The notes under the pieces: generated by a model
Told to the model about the DNA's origin: nothing
Seen by the model: only the letters and a program-made list of their open reading frames with translations
Databases searched by the model: none
Assembly (NCBI GenBank): GCA_003254885.1
Contig: QANT01005391.1
Span: 1 to 47,673 of the forward strand
Direction of reading: 5' to 3'
Length of the DNA: 47,673 bases
From: Purshia tridentata
Lineage: Eukaryota > Streptophyta > Magnoliopsida > Rosales > Rosaceae
Shown: piece by piece, positions 36,462 through 47,673 of the stretch
Layout: each line of letters opens with the position of its first letter
Position numbering within the stretch: the first letter of the stretch is position 1
Translations under genes and position numbers: made by a program

Positions 36462-36656
36462 GTAAGATAACATCACACTCCACTGTTACTTTGACTAAGT
36501 TCCAGTTTTCCACACTGTATATATATAACTCCACTTTAAAGATGTGTGACACAAGCTTTTTTGTTCACATGCATGAGTACACTTAAAACCTTGTTGTAAA
36601 ATTGAAGCATTCTCTCAACCACAAATACCTCCTCCACATGCATGTTGTCTCCCTAG
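36462..36656 (+). other. Putative 5' UTR intron
   Basis: Donor CCG|GTAAGATA at 36,462 and acceptor GTTGTCTCCCTAG ending at 36,656 would excise 195 nt. The excised segment holds three upstream ATGs (36,542, 36,638 and 36,642). The upstream ATG at 36,337 (12-codon ORF) would remain. Confidence 0.4.
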
Positions 36657-36838
36657 AGTGGACTTTCACCACCACCACCTTCACCAACATCACCACCAAG
36701 ACTACCCCAACATCAACAACCACCACCATCCCATCAACCCCATTTCTTAACCTTCACCACCACCAAAGCCTCAATTTCCTCAAAACCACCAAATGGAAAA
36801 ACACACCCATTTTTTCACATTTTCCTTCACATTGTTGA
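36638..36838 (+). promoter_or_regulatory. Upstream ORF overlapping the receptor kinase start
   Basis: An ATG at 36,638 opens a 66-codon Thr/His-rich frame (MHVVSLEWTF...) that runs 46 nt past the main ATG at 36,793 in a different frame. If translated it would reduce main-ORF initiation. Its ATG context (CCACATGC) is weak, and it disappears if the putative leader intron is spliced. Confidence 0.35.
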
Positions 36839-39800
36839 TTTACATGACCATGACCAAACCCTTAGTTGCCTCTCTGTCCCCAGACGGCCAAGCTCTTCTA
36901 TCCCTCCTTCCTGCAAAACAATCCTACTCTTCTTCTGTGCTCTCCTCATGGAACCCGTCAAGCCAAACACCATGTTCATGGCAGGGCATTACATGCTCTG
37001 CTGAAAACAGAGTCATCTCACTCTCTCTACCCAACATTTTTCTCAACCTCTCCTCTTTGCCTCCACAGCTCTCTTCTCTCTCATCTCTTCAGCTTCTCAA
37101 CCTCTCCTCCACCAACATTTCTGGCTCAATCCCACCTTCCTTTGGCCAACTCACCCATCTTCGCCTCCTCGACCTCTCCTCCAATTCTCTCTTTGGTTCC
37201 ATTCCTCCAGAGCTTGGCACACTCTCTTCTCTCCAATTCCTCTTCCTCAATTCCAACAGATTGTCAGATAAGATACCCCAGCAACTTGCCAATCTGACTT
37301 CACTCCAAGTGCTTTGCCTCCAAGACAATCTCATCAACGGTTCAATACCATCCCAACTGGGTTCTTTGGTTTCCCTCCAACAGTTTCGTGTTGGTGGGAA
37401 TCCGTATCTAACTGGAGAAATCCCATCACAATTAGGATTACTCACCAATCTCACCACATTTGGTGCCGCCTCCACGGCGCTTTCCGGGACCATACCACCT
37501 ACGTTTGGAAACTTAGTCAATCTCCAAACATTGGCGCTTTATGATACTGAAATATCTGGCTCAATACCGCCCGAACTTGGTCTGTGTTCGGAGCTAAGGA
37601 ATATGTACTTGTACATGAACAAGCTCAGTGGTTCAATTCCTGCACAACTTGGTAAGTTGCGAAAGCTCACTAGCCTGCTTCTATGGGGCAATGCATTATC
37701 AGGACCAATCCCAGCTGAGATTTCAAACTGTTCTTCGCTTGTTGTTCTTGATGCTTCTGCAAATGATCTTTCTGGAGCAATTCCCAGCGACTTGGGGAAG
37801 CTGGTGGTTCTTGAACTGCTTCATCTATCGGATAATTCGCTCACGGGGACTATTCCGTGGCAGCTGAGCAACTGTACAAGCCTTACTGCTTTTCAGCTTG
37901 ACAAGAATCAATTATCAGGTACAATTCCATGGCAGGTTGGTAATTTGAAATTCTTGCAGAGTTTCTTCTTGTGGGGCAACTCAGTGTCTGGAACTATACC
38001 ATCTTCATTTGGAAACTGCACTGAACTCTATGCACTTGATCTTTCAAGAAACAAGCTTACTGGGTCAATCCCAGAAGAGATTTTCAGTTTGAAGAAGCTG
38101 AGCAAGCTTCTGCTTCTGGGAAATTCTTTATCTGGTGGGTTACCGCGAAGTGTTGCAAATTGTCAATCACTAGTCAGGTTAAGACTTGGAGAAAACCAGC
38201 TTTCAGGACAAATTCCAAAGGAGATAGGCCGACTGCAAAACCTTGTGTTCCTTGACCTGTACATGAATCATTTCTCTGGAGGCCTTCCCACTGAGATTGC
38301 CAACATCACTGTTCTTGAACTATTGGATGTGCACAATAACTATATAAGTGGTGAAATTCCACCTCAGCTTGGGGAGCTTGTGAATTTGGAGCAGCTTGAT
38401 CTCAGCCGAAACAGCTTCACTGGTGAAATTCCGTGGAGCTTTGGAAACTTGAGTTACTTGAACAAGCTCATCATCAACAATAATCTACTCAGAGGTACGA
38501 TACCAAAATCTATTCGGAACTTGCAGAAGCTGACCTTATTGGATTTGAGCTACAACAGCGTCTCTGGTGCAATCCTACCTGAAATTGGTTATTTGACAAG
38601 CTTGACAATCAGTTTGGACTTGAGCTCAAATAGTTTTACAGGAGAAATCCCGGAGACATTGGCCGGTTTGACTCAATTACAATCACTGGACTTTTCCCGT
38701 AACATGCTCCATGGAAACATTAAGGTTCTTGGTTCTCTAACTAGTCTCACTTCCCTTAATATCTCCTGCAACAATTTCTCAGGTGCCATTCCAGTTACAC
38801 CGTTCTTCAGAACTCTTTCCTCAAATTCATATCTTCAGAACCCTCATCTTTGTGAGTCTGTTGATGGGTCTACTTGTTCTTCAAGTCTAATGCGGAAGAA
38901 TGGTTTGAAATCCGCCAAAACTGTGGCTTTAATCTCAGTGATTCTGGCTTCAGTAACCATAGCAGTTATTGCTTCATGGATCCTGGTTATGCGAAACCAT
39001 AGATATATGGTAGAGAAATCTCTAGCTACATTGGCATCCTCATCGGGGGCTGAAGATTTCTCTTACCCGTGGACTTTCATCCCCTTTCAGAAGCTCAATT
39101 TCACCATTGACAACATCTTGGATTGTTTGAAAGACGAAAATGTGATCGGAAAGGGTTGTTCCGGGATTGTCTACAAGGCAGAAATGCCGAATGGGGACTT
39201 GATTGCAGTGAAGAAGCTGTGGAAAACAAAGCGAGAGGAGGAAGCAATAGACTCTTTTGCTGCAGAAATTCAAATTCTTGGGCACATTCGCCACCGGAAC
39301 ATTGTGAAGCTCCTAGGCTACTGTTCAAATAGGAGTGTAAAGCTGCTTCTTTACAACTACATTCCCAATGGTAATCTCCAACAGCTATTGCAAGGGAATA
39401 GGAACTTGGACTGGGAGACTAGGTACAAGATTGCAATTGGGTCAGCCCAGGGTTTAGCATACCTTCATCATGACTGTGTCCCAACAATTCTTCACAGGGA
39501 TGTGAAGTGCAATAACATTCTACTAGATTCCAAGTATGAAGCTTATCTGGCAGATTTTGGTCTGGCAAAGTTGATGAACTCTCCAACTTACCAGCAAGCA
39601 ATGTCCAGAGTAGCTGGCTCTTATGGCTACATTGCCCCAGGTACACCACTCCCTCACCATTAACATTTCATCTTTTTCTAGTTGTTTGTCTCATTGGTTA
39701 TGCATTAGAGTATTTTATAAATGTCCAATATTCATGGCCTCTGGTCAAATAGATTGGTGTTTATTTTGTCACAAGTCTTGAAGGTCATATAATTTTGTGC

Positions 39801-40286
39801 TGTGTGACGTTTTGCGCGCCATAAGTTTCAGCATGTTAATGGTTTATATTTTATTTCTTGAATTGTCAGTGCATATTCTTAGAAATTTTCAATATGAATG
39901 CAGAGTATGGATACACAATGAACATAACAGAGAAGAGTGATGTCTACAGTTATGGTGTGGTCTTGCTGGAGATCCTAAGCGGGCGTAGTGCCGTTCAGCC
40001 CCAGATTGGTGATGGACTACACATTGTTGAATGGGTGAAGAAGAAGATGGGAAGCTTTGAACCAGCTGCATCAATACTAGATACAAAGCTCCAAGGCCTA
40101 CCAGATCAAATGGTGCAAGAGATGCTACAAACACTTGGAATAGCAATGTTTTGCGTAAACTCTTCTCCGGTGGAACGACCCACCATGAAGGAAGTGGTGG
40201 CATTGCTAATGGAGGTTAAGAGCCCACCTGAAGAATGGGGAAAAACTTCCCAACCCCTAATAAAGCAGTCTTCAAATCAAAGTTGA
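36793..40286 (+). CDS. RGI5: LRR receptor-like kinase, RGF1 INSENSITIVE 5 type (At1g34110 class)
   Basis: Two exons, 36,793-39,640 and 39,904-40,286; donor CCAG|GTACAC and acceptor GCAG|AGTATG rebuild the APEYGYT motif. The product is 1,076 aa, close to At1g34110. Residues 1-27 are a signal peptide and C61/C68 (CSWQGITC) the N-cap pair. Plant-type LRRs (LxxLxLxxNxLSGxIP) run from about 75 to 670, the C-cap pair is C687/C695, and the membrane span is about 710-733. The kinase has IGKGCSGIV (785-793), catalytic K807, HRD (901-903), DFG (921-923) and a complete C-lobe, so it looks active and RD-type. RVGG at 199-202 fits the RxGG signature by which RGI receptors bind the C-terminus of RGF/GLV/CLEL root-meristem peptides. 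Expected role: plasma-membrane receptor in root meristem maintenance. The single intron before subdomain VIII is typical of the clade. Confidence 0.93.
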
Positions 40287-40620
40287 TTTTCTTTTTTCCT
40301 TTTTAATTTTCTTTTTCTTTTACCTTTCAAGGACATAAGCAGTTGGTTTTCTATCCCAATATGAGAGAAGCTTATAATTGAGGGACATGAAAAAAGTTTG
40401 AGTAGTGATTTTCGAGGACTTGGATGGTGTAGGTTTTCTTGTACAGCTTTGAGAAGTCAATATTGGTGAAATTGCTTCATGTCACACTTCCTAGCATTTC
40501 TTTAATTGTTTTTTTCTTACTACATTTTCATCATCATGGCTAATTTTGTTTTCAGGCTTCTAGCGACCATACATATTATGAGATAGAGGTCATACATATA
40601 TAGGGATTTTTTCAGGTGAG

Positions 40621-40792
40621 GATGATTGCACTTTTTAAATTTTTCAGACGCTGACACAACGCCAACACAATACAGACATGGAGTCGACACAAATGATGTG
40701 TTGCAGAAAGTTTTGGAATTTTGTGTCAACACATTATCTACCCCATATCGGCACTGTGTCAGCGTCTGCAAATTTTGAAAAGTGCAGTCATC
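40621..40792. mobile_element. 172-bp hairpin MITE
   Basis: The left arm (GATGATTGCACTTTTTAAAT to about 40,663) pairs with the right arm (40,751-40,792, ending AAAGTGCAGTCATC). The arms share CAGACGCTGACACA in inverted orientation. It sits about 335 bp downstream of the receptor kinase stop and could fall in its 3' UTR. No clear target duplication. Confidence 0.7.
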
Positions 40793-41518
40793 TTTTCTAG
40801 AGAAGGACTGTACATATATAACCCACGTATCCAATAACTTTTCCATGATTTGAATTACTAAAATGGCTGAAATTATACATTAGTAATTGCATGTTTTTGT
40901 TTATCAACAACTTTGAAATACTAATAATTGACCACAAATAGAGTGTTATACCCTCAAATTTATGTTTTATAGAACATCTAAATCTTTTCATGTAACAATA
41001 CTATAGAACTGCAATTCCCTCAACAAAAATTGCAAACAATATCTGAAATTTTGGAGGCTAGGAGAAGAGAAAGCAGATGTTGTCTCACATGTAGGTCCTG
41101 TATTGCAGTGTAAAAAGGAGACAGACAGAAGCAGGCCATGCTTCCCTACACCTCCCCCACATGCTTAGCAGACAGAAGATTTGTCTTCCATGTCTCTGAA
41201 TTCCTTCACTTTGTTTTGTTTGGCCCATGCCCCTTTTATTTGTTTTTAGAACTGTTGGTTCAAAAAAAGATATTCAATGTGATGAAATCAACATTTCATC
41301 ATATATCAAACACCTTGATTAATTAATTAATTAACCCTCAACACCTTGATTAATTAGAACATGGTAACACAGACAAACATTGAAAGATCAATGATTGGAT
41401 TATTAGTCCAATAAGCTTTTCTTTCTGTTTCTTTGATATATGGTCAAGTCAATCCTCTCAATCCGGAAATCATGGCAAAATATAACCCAGAAAATAAGGT
41501 GATTGCAAAACAAATTTA

Positions 41519-41911
41519 TGACCTGTTTGACAATGTTTTTAGCAAATAGTTAAAAGTGCTTTTTGGTAGCAAAAGCACTAAAAGAACTTACAAGGTGCTT
41601 CACTAGACAACACTTTCAAATACATTTACAAGCACTTTGATTTATATAAGGGCATGTTTGGCACTGTTTTTTATAAGAGTTTTTATTTAGTAATGTTTTT
41701 GCTAGAATAGGTTTGCAAAAAAGCATATACAAATTTTTATAAAAATTCTAAGTGGTTCATGCAAAAGCACTTACAGTGCTTGTCAAAAAACCCCTTAAAG
41801 CGCTTTTATAACTCAGAAGCATTTATATATATTTTTGACAAACGCTACCAAAAACGCTTTTATTAATCTGAAAACACTTTTAGCAATTCTAAAAGCACCG
41901 CCAAATGGAAT
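41519..41911. mobile_element. MITE cluster, AAAAGCACTTTT type
   Basis: A segment with many inverted AAAAGCACTTTT and AAAGTGCTTTT motifs. The inner part begins GGCATGTTTGGCACTG (about 41,651) and ends CACCGCCAAATGGAATC, whose complement shares TTTGGC with the start. A preceding segment from 41,519 (TGACCTGTTTGACAATG) looks like a second diverged copy. It matches the fragment at 21,873. hAT affinity is likely but no target duplication was found. Confidence 0.5.
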
Positions 41912-42340
41912 CTTTTATGTGCTTCTAACAAATACACATCCTACAAAATTGCTCGGACCCTTATCCTATTTTGTAGTCCCTCCCCTATATTCAGAAAGAG
42001 GAGTGTCCCCACAGAGTGCTTCCAAGGAGAAAGCGCGGCCAGACAACCCCTTCTGTCCCGTTCTCAACAAGCATTCTCATCCTTGTATTCTTGAAGATAG
42101 TTCCTGTGTTCTCATTCTGTGTCTTCTTGAAGAACTATCTAGAATTATTATAAAACAATTCCAAAGCAAACCTAAAGTGAACTATACAAAAGATTATTGA
42201 CCAACTCTCACTACAAAAGAAACCATTCTAACAAAACTTCCCAACCAAAAAAATGACACAAAAGCTTTCCAACCAATCAGTTCTGTTGTGAAAATCACAG
42301 AAAGTACACTCCCTATGAGGGACATCCCTAATTGTCTGAG

Positions 42341-42715
42341 CAAGTGCAGTACCTACCACAAACACACACCATGGTATCAACCACATTATTATTTGTTTCT
42401 TTCTAAAATGCTGCAAATTGGTACCAACATAAGAAATCTAGATAACATGGTTTTTTTCGCACTGCATGTTCCAAAAGAATCTTCCCGAGAAGTTTTCATC
42501 AACTCAAGCCTCATGGCCAAAGGATCACCACAGAGAAGCAAGTGCAGTACCTACCACAAACACCCCATATCAACCGAATTAATTAATTAATTAATTTTTT
42601 TTTCCCCAAAATGATGCAAAGTGGTACCAACATAAGAACTGCATATAACATGGTTTTTCCACTTTCCGAAAAGAAACCTCCCGAAATTTTATCTACAATA
42701 CAAGCCTCATGGCAT
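42341..42715. repeat. Diverged 198-bp tandem repeat
   Basis: CAAGTGCAGTACCTACCACA occurs at 42,341 and 42,539, and GGTACCAACATAAGAA, ATAACATGGTTTTT and CAAGCCTCATGGC follow in the same order in both copies. The second copy contains an (ATTA)n stretch. Confidence 0.8.
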
Positions 42716-42745
42716 GTCTGAGTCCAAGGCATGGAATCTATCAAC

Positions 42746-42752
<7 letters not shown>

Positions 42753-42777
<25 letters not shown>

Positions 42778-42778
42778 T
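42753..42778. repeat. (AT)n microsatellite
   Basis: An uninterrupted AT dinucleotide run of about 26 bp. Confidence 0.92.
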
Positions 42779-43444
42779 GACATTGGGGGAGGGGGAATTC
42801 AAACACGAGACCTCGAGTTTAGGTTTAAATTAATGTTCTTTACCAAGAGTATAAGTTGTCGAACTGTACAAGTCATACTTTAGCGTATGAAACATAAAAG
42901 AGATTAAAGCATTTCAAAATATAACTTCATAAATATAGAACTTGCATCATTTCAATTGTATAACAGCCACCCCTTTTAAGTTTCTTTTCTAATAAGCCAA
43001 TGAGTAATATAAAGAAGTGTTGGAAGAAATGGTCGACTCCATGCATGCATGACTATTCTTTCTTTCTGTTATTATTTTCTCTTATAAAAATTCAATTTAG
43101 TCAACTCATTGTAGACACAATGGCACAAAAAGATCATCAAGTTGAAGGCAGGGTAAATTCATATTTTGTGCCGGCCACCACACAGTAGTTTCAAGGACTA
43201 ATCTAGATAGCAGGCCGGCCATGCCCACCACATGAGAAGCCAATCTTATTTCTTCAACAAGCTTGACACCATTGCTTTCTTTTCCACCTTCTTTTGGTGT
43301 CTTCTATGCTACACCTGTAGGGTCCTACAATAGTGCATGAGATTTGAACCAATCTCAACAGTCTTCAATATGGTTTATCTGGGTCGTTGGCTTGAATGGG
43401 GTTAACTCTCTTTAGCAGGACTGCCGGAGCCAACTGATGATATC

Positions 43445-44016
43445 CTATAGCTGTAAATCTTGTGTCAATCGAAATGTTTGGACAATGAGAAAATCAGGAT
43501 CACATTTCAAAAATGTTCCATCTTCATTTCGTGCTTGTATATCAGATGCTTCCCAATGAAGGATCCCTCATTTAGTGTTAAATGATGCATCCCCTATGGG
43601 GCCCACATGAGTCGTTTTGTGTTAATCCAAGCCGTTAACTTTTTACATCTCAATTGATAGGCCATTATTGCAAAAAATTAGCTAGATCGGAAATTATTTG
43701 ATTATCTAACATTGATCAAACAAATGGATGAACTAAATATTTTCGATAAAACGGTCAATTGGTTCGATCAAAGTTAGATAATCAAATGATTTCAGATTTG
43801 GTTAAATTTTTGCAATGATCATCTATCAATTGAGATGTAAAAACTAAACAGTTCGAATCTACAAAACAACTCGTGATAGCCCCACAAGGGAATCGCTTAT
43901 TTAACGCTAAATAAGGAATCCCTCTTTGGAAAGCCTGTGATATGCAAGCACGAAATGAAGATAGAACATTTTTTAAATGTGATCCTAATTTTCGGACACA
44001 AGATTTACAGCTATAG
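43445..44016. mobile_element. 572-bp foldback element
   Basis: CTATAGCTGTAAATCTTGTG at 43,445 is the complement of the right end (ACACAAGATTTACAGCTATAG, ending 44,016). Pairing continues through TTCATTTCGTGCTTG against CAAGCACGAAATGAA, TCAATTGATAG against CTATCAATTGA, and GATTATCTAAC against GTTAGATAATC. Arms are about 260 bp with a short loop near 43,725-43,765. No ORF. It is probably a non-autonomous long-inverted-repeat DNA element; superfamily undetermined. Confidence 0.8.
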
Positions 44017-44718
44017 ATTTTCTCGGATCAATAAATTAAATCATCTGGTGTACTTCTTACGAATCATCTGTACTTGGTGACTAAAACACAGTTTCATCTT
44101 TTGGGTAATAGAAAGAGAGAATTTGCAAAATGTTTCTTATTGACTTAATTGGGGCAAGAACTTGATGCATCAAATGATTAAGGACTTGTCACAGTTATGG
44201 AGGTTTCCAGGTCGGAAGAGAATGTAATCTTGATTCATAAAATTTTCTCGTCTTTCCAAATATCTCAAAAGTAAAGTAGACTAAAAATATAAAAGGAAAT
44301 GTTACATTTTTTTTATGGTGTATAGATGTCACTTTGTTCTTCTTTTGGATGGAAAAAAGACAGCTTAGATTTTTGCAATTCATACCTCATTTAAAAATAA
44401 AAAAATACACCCAAGTCAGTGGATACTAACAAGTTGCACTCAACTTTGATATATGGTCTGATGGCATCAAGCATCAGAATGCTAAGTAATCTGTAACTAA
44501 AATTCTGCTCAGTTTAGCATGGCTCAGTCAGTTTAACCATGGATTTCCTATTTTTGTATAGTCTGTAAAGTGACAAAGCTCCTGATTTCCATGGCAAAAG
44601 TTAGCATACAGTTTATTTTCAGTTTTTTTGTCATTGGTTTTCTAGCTATTGTCTACATGTACGTTCGAAGATAGAAAGAAACTTCCAAAATTGAGTGAAA
44701 AGTTGATGAAGATGGAAA

Positions 44719-47114
44719 CTATAATGGTCGAAGAGAGGAGAGGACTACATCTTGGAGAGAGCTGTCTCTCTGCATGGCAGCTTTGAACTCATCAAAGGTA
44801 ACTTTTCCATCATTGTTGGCATCCATCCGATCAAATATTTCATCCAATTTCCCAGGTTCAGTGATATCAGTTGGAAGACAGTCATCTGGCAAAGCCTGCT
44901 CAATATAATTAATTAATGGTTTGGTCATATTATTCTGTGAAAACAACCAAAGGAGCAGGCTACCAAATGAGATGAATTTAAGGTGATAGGGGGAGAGACA
45001 TTACCCTGAGCATGGATGTTACTTCTTCTTTACTGATGCATCCAGACCGATCCGTATCATACATCTGTTTTCAAAACAAAATAGAGAGACAGTTAGCACA
45101 ACTTCTGTGAATGATAATAGTGAAGAAGGCAGAGCAAGAGAAGACATTTTGGATTATAATAACTATATGGGGTTTGAACTACTAGTAGTAAGTTTAGTTT
45201 CCTCAGGAAACTTCAATATGAGTCAAAGATAGTTCAGTTAGTGAGTTTTTGTTTTTGTTTTTTGTGCTACATAGAAACACAGAAGAGAATGCACCTGGAA
45301 GCATAGGCGGAGAGCATCATCCCCTTGTGAATTCTTGAGACTAGAGAACCCGCAGAGTATCTCTCGCATGTCAACTGTTCCATCACGATTGTTGTCAAAT
45401 AGGTCGAAGATCCGGGGTGCTAGAGGAATTAGTGATGACATTTTCATTGCTTTCAGAACCTCCTCAAACTCAGATAGAGTGGCATTGTCACCATTTACAC
45501 ATCTGCACTTTTCCAAATTCACTTTCTTTATCAGAAAATATAAGCATTGGCTTACCAGAGAACTTAGGCTTTTTTTGGTCAGAGAGTACTTGGGCTTTTT
45601 TTTTTGGTAAGAGAGAACTTAGGCTCAAGCACTGTAATTTAGGGTTGTTTAAATTTGATCTATAGCTTATGTATTATAACTGCTACTTAAGCTTTTATAA
45701 TTAGCATGCCTCGGTGATAATTGTCCATGACTAGCCTACATTTTGTCACTACATTCATGAGTCTAAATGTGCTTATGTCTATAACTACATTCTTTAAGCC
45801 TTAAATTCACTTAAACTCAAAACGCTCAACTCTTAAATCCTAAAATGACGTAGTTTTAGGATAAGCACTGTAACAGAACCAGAAAAAAAGAAGAAGCAGA
45901 GATCCAATTTCCACATTTATGCAAAGTAGCTAGTAAGGTGACTACTCACATTCTCTTAAAATGTAAACTCAGGTTCTCGATTTCCCCCGGTTTAAGGTCA
46001 TGGGACCCCATCAATGACTTTAGCTTCTTTGTCCTCAAGAAAATGGAGCTGGTCCACACACTAGCTATGGCTGCAGCGCGCAGTTTGCGTCGAGCATTAA
46101 AGCTCTGCAGTCGGGATACAATCTCAGCATCCATTTGGTCCTCTTTGGCTGAAAGACCTACAACCCACGGATGGTCCAGAAGCTGTTCCAAACAAGAATT
46201 AAACTGATTAAAGTTCACTGGGTTTCTTACAAGTCTAGAAGTGTGCATTTTGAGCTACCAATAACTGTTAGCCTAACATTGCAGATACAGTCATGTACCA
46301 AGTTTCTATACTCTAGAATTGGAGAGCATAAGGTCATAATATTAATATTCCTCTGTGTTCAGATCCTTGATATTTCCATTAACATCGATATTTAATAGCC
46401 AAGAGAATCTTTCTATTTTTTGTCCTTGTGTGTCATATGATTCTCTATGTTCCATCCATATGTCACACGAGGAAATTCTCTCTAGAATAAAAAATGTGAG
46501 CATACATAAACTATGTTATTAGATTGTAAAGCACCTATCAAAATCTATCTAACAACTCTTGCATTTCTCATATGCTTATGTAGGCTCATTTTTTCTTGTG
46601 CTTATAAGAGACTTCCTCCTCATATCATATGCCGAATTGCCGATGCACTCATATACCAAGTTACTATATTCTAGCTTGGAGTTATCTTATGATTTAAGAA
46701 AAGGGAAAAGGAATTTTAAGATTATGATACTTTATTTTTTAACATTTCATTCAAAATTTTCATTCCTTACAATTTGATTTCTCTCCCTCATATTTCAGTC
46801 AACAATAATATTTAACACAAATACCTTGCATATTATAATTACTGCCATACCTCTTGAGCACTAGGTCTCTTCTCAGGTTCAACTTTGAGAAGATCCGAAA
46901 TTAATTGCTTTGCTGATAAAGAAATGCCCTTCCAAGTTTTCTCATAAAAACTGAATTCTCCCTGCACACAAAAGTATTTTCTCTTGTAATTATGTTAAAA
47001 AAAAAGTATAACATTAATTTCTACGTTCTAATAATAGAATGTCAATGGAAAGGACTTACAGCCATTATCATCTGTTGCTTTTGCCGATTAGACTGAGCAA
47101 TAAAAGGTGGGTAC
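44719..47114 (-). CDS. CCaMK: Calcium- and calmodulin-dependent protein kinase (CCaMK/DMI3), 3' part
   Basis: Six 3' exons on the minus strand: 47,114-47,060, 46,961-46,851, 46,182-45,950, 45,502-45,295, 45,064-45,005 and 44,895-44,719, all GT-AG and in phase, encoding the last 280 residues. They hold the end of the kinase domain (PFIAQSNRQKQQMIMA, EKTWKGIS...KRPSAQELLDHPWV), the autoinhibitory/calmodulin-binding segment (FNARRKLRAAAIASVW) and three visinin-like EF-hands with intact loops (DNNRDGTVDMRE, DTDRSGCISKEE, DANNDGKVTFDE). The tail ends DVVLSSLRPL. This order is specific to CCaMK, the nuclear decoder of symbiotic calcium spiking that phosphorylates CYCLOPS/IPD3 for mycorrhiza and nodulation. 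The first exon, with most of the kinase domain, lies beyond the window. Family knowledge: seven exons, absent from non-mycorrhizal lineages. Confidence 0.94.
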
Positions 47115-47673
47115 CTAAATTATTGTAGAAGAACATATATGTTAGTGTCCTAGACATTTGTAGAATTTGAATATTTCATGAATAACTTGATAAGGCATCC
47201 ATAAATTATTCTTACTTTTGAGTTGCTTATGCCAAAAAAAAGTTGAGCAATAGAGTAAAGGAACTGTAGAATCTAACAACTAAATTGGATTAAAATATGC
47301 TGGAAACTACTAATGTTACAGTAATCTGTTTGGTTGTCCAGAAAGTAAAGAGAAAAACTTAAGAAACAACCTCATTGTTTAGTTTGAACAACACCATTGT
47401 TTAGCTTGAACAAATCACTGAAACAAACCCATTGTTTAGTTTGGACAAATGACTGAAAACAAATGCCTTGATGCTGTTATAAGGTTGGCATTCTATTGAA
47501 ATTGAAGCATCTTTGAAAATATGAGGTTGGCATAACTAGTCTTAGAAAGCAATGAAAATTGAAGAAAATTGAGACATGGAAATTATTGACAACTGAAAGA
47601 AAAAAAGAAAAAAAACAAAAGAAAAAAAGTGAAGCAATAATAATAATAATTTTACAGTTTTGAAAAATATGAA
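47115..47673 (-). other. First intron of CCaMK (partial)
   Basis: Minus-strand acceptor ATTTAG at 47,116-47,115. No further kinase exon can be read up to the window end, so exon 1 is outside. Contains a degenerate short direct repeat around CATTGTTTAG(T/C)TT (about 47,372-47,442) and A-rich runs. Confidence 0.7.

Larger units (their letters stand above)
40287..44718. other. Intergenic between convergent genes; MITE-rich
   Basis: Begins with the likely 3' UTR of the receptor kinase and ends with that of CCaMK. No gene is supported. It contains a 172-bp hairpin MITE, an AAAAGCACTTTT-type MITE cluster, a diverged 198-bp tandem repeat, an AT microsatellite and a 572-bp foldback element. Confidence 0.55.

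Noticed and set aside
37089..37520. Antisense and alternate-frame ORFs across the receptor kinase LRR region
   Set aside because: Periodic leucine-rich codons keep other frames open; only the plus-strand frame gives LRR and kinase motifs.
1..47673. CRISPR arrays, bacterial operons, riboswitches or phage-like modules
   Set aside because: The window is plant nuclear DNA with spliced genes. The tandem repeats seen have two or three units and no spacer pattern.

Overview
This window is nuclear DNA from a flowering plant, almost certainly a eudicot. The genes carry GT-AG introns, intergenic DNA is AT-rich, and plant-type transposable elements are dense. Four protein-coding loci are recognisable by family and a fifth, very small one is probable. 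A calcium/calmodulin-dependent kinase (CCaMK/DMI3) argues against Brassicaceae and other non-mycorrhizal lineages, which have lost this gene. I cannot name the genus from sequence alone.

Layout. 1-10,400 has no intact gene: tandem repeats, a decayed unrecognised gene fragment (about 2,020-2,999), a structurally complete but gutted Ty1/copia retrotransposon on the minus strand (3,343-8,947) and a hairpin MITE. 10,405-12,715 (minus) is an INO80D/KANSL2-like C3HC3H zinc-finger gene with a 5' UTR intron. 12,978-19,010 is a transposon cluster: a solo LTR with perfect target-site duplication, a hAT-like deletion derivative, a Mutator-like foldback element, a 48-codon single-membrane-span ORF directly beside it, and a second type of solo LTR. 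22,890-28,249 (plus) is an eight-exon chloroplast S1-domain RNA-binding protein of the PDE338 type. 28,250-36,170 is gene-poor and holds a second copy of the first solo LTR family, again with perfect duplication. 36,793-40,286 (plus) is a two-exon leucine-rich-repeat receptor kinase of the RGI5 (At1g34110) class. 40,287-44,718 holds MITEs and a 570-bp foldback. 44,719 to the window end (minus) is the 3' part of CCaMK; its first, kinase-encoding exon lies beyond the window.

The genes do not form a pathway or cluster. They are independent single-copy-type loci: chromatin factor, plastid RNA-binding protein, RGF-peptide receptor and symbiosis kinase. RGI5 and CCaMK are tail-to-tail and 4.4 kb apart, and both act in roots, but that proximity is not evidence of co-function. 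I found no convincing new biological system. The points most worth checking are the RGI5 leader (overlapping upstream ORF inside a putative 5' UTR intron), the mini-ORF next to the Mutator-like element, the alternate-frame C-terminus of the INO80D-like gene, and the well-preserved footprints of several transposon families.

All exon boundaries were read by eye from splice signals, reading phase and family resemblance. No alignment, transcript or database search was run.
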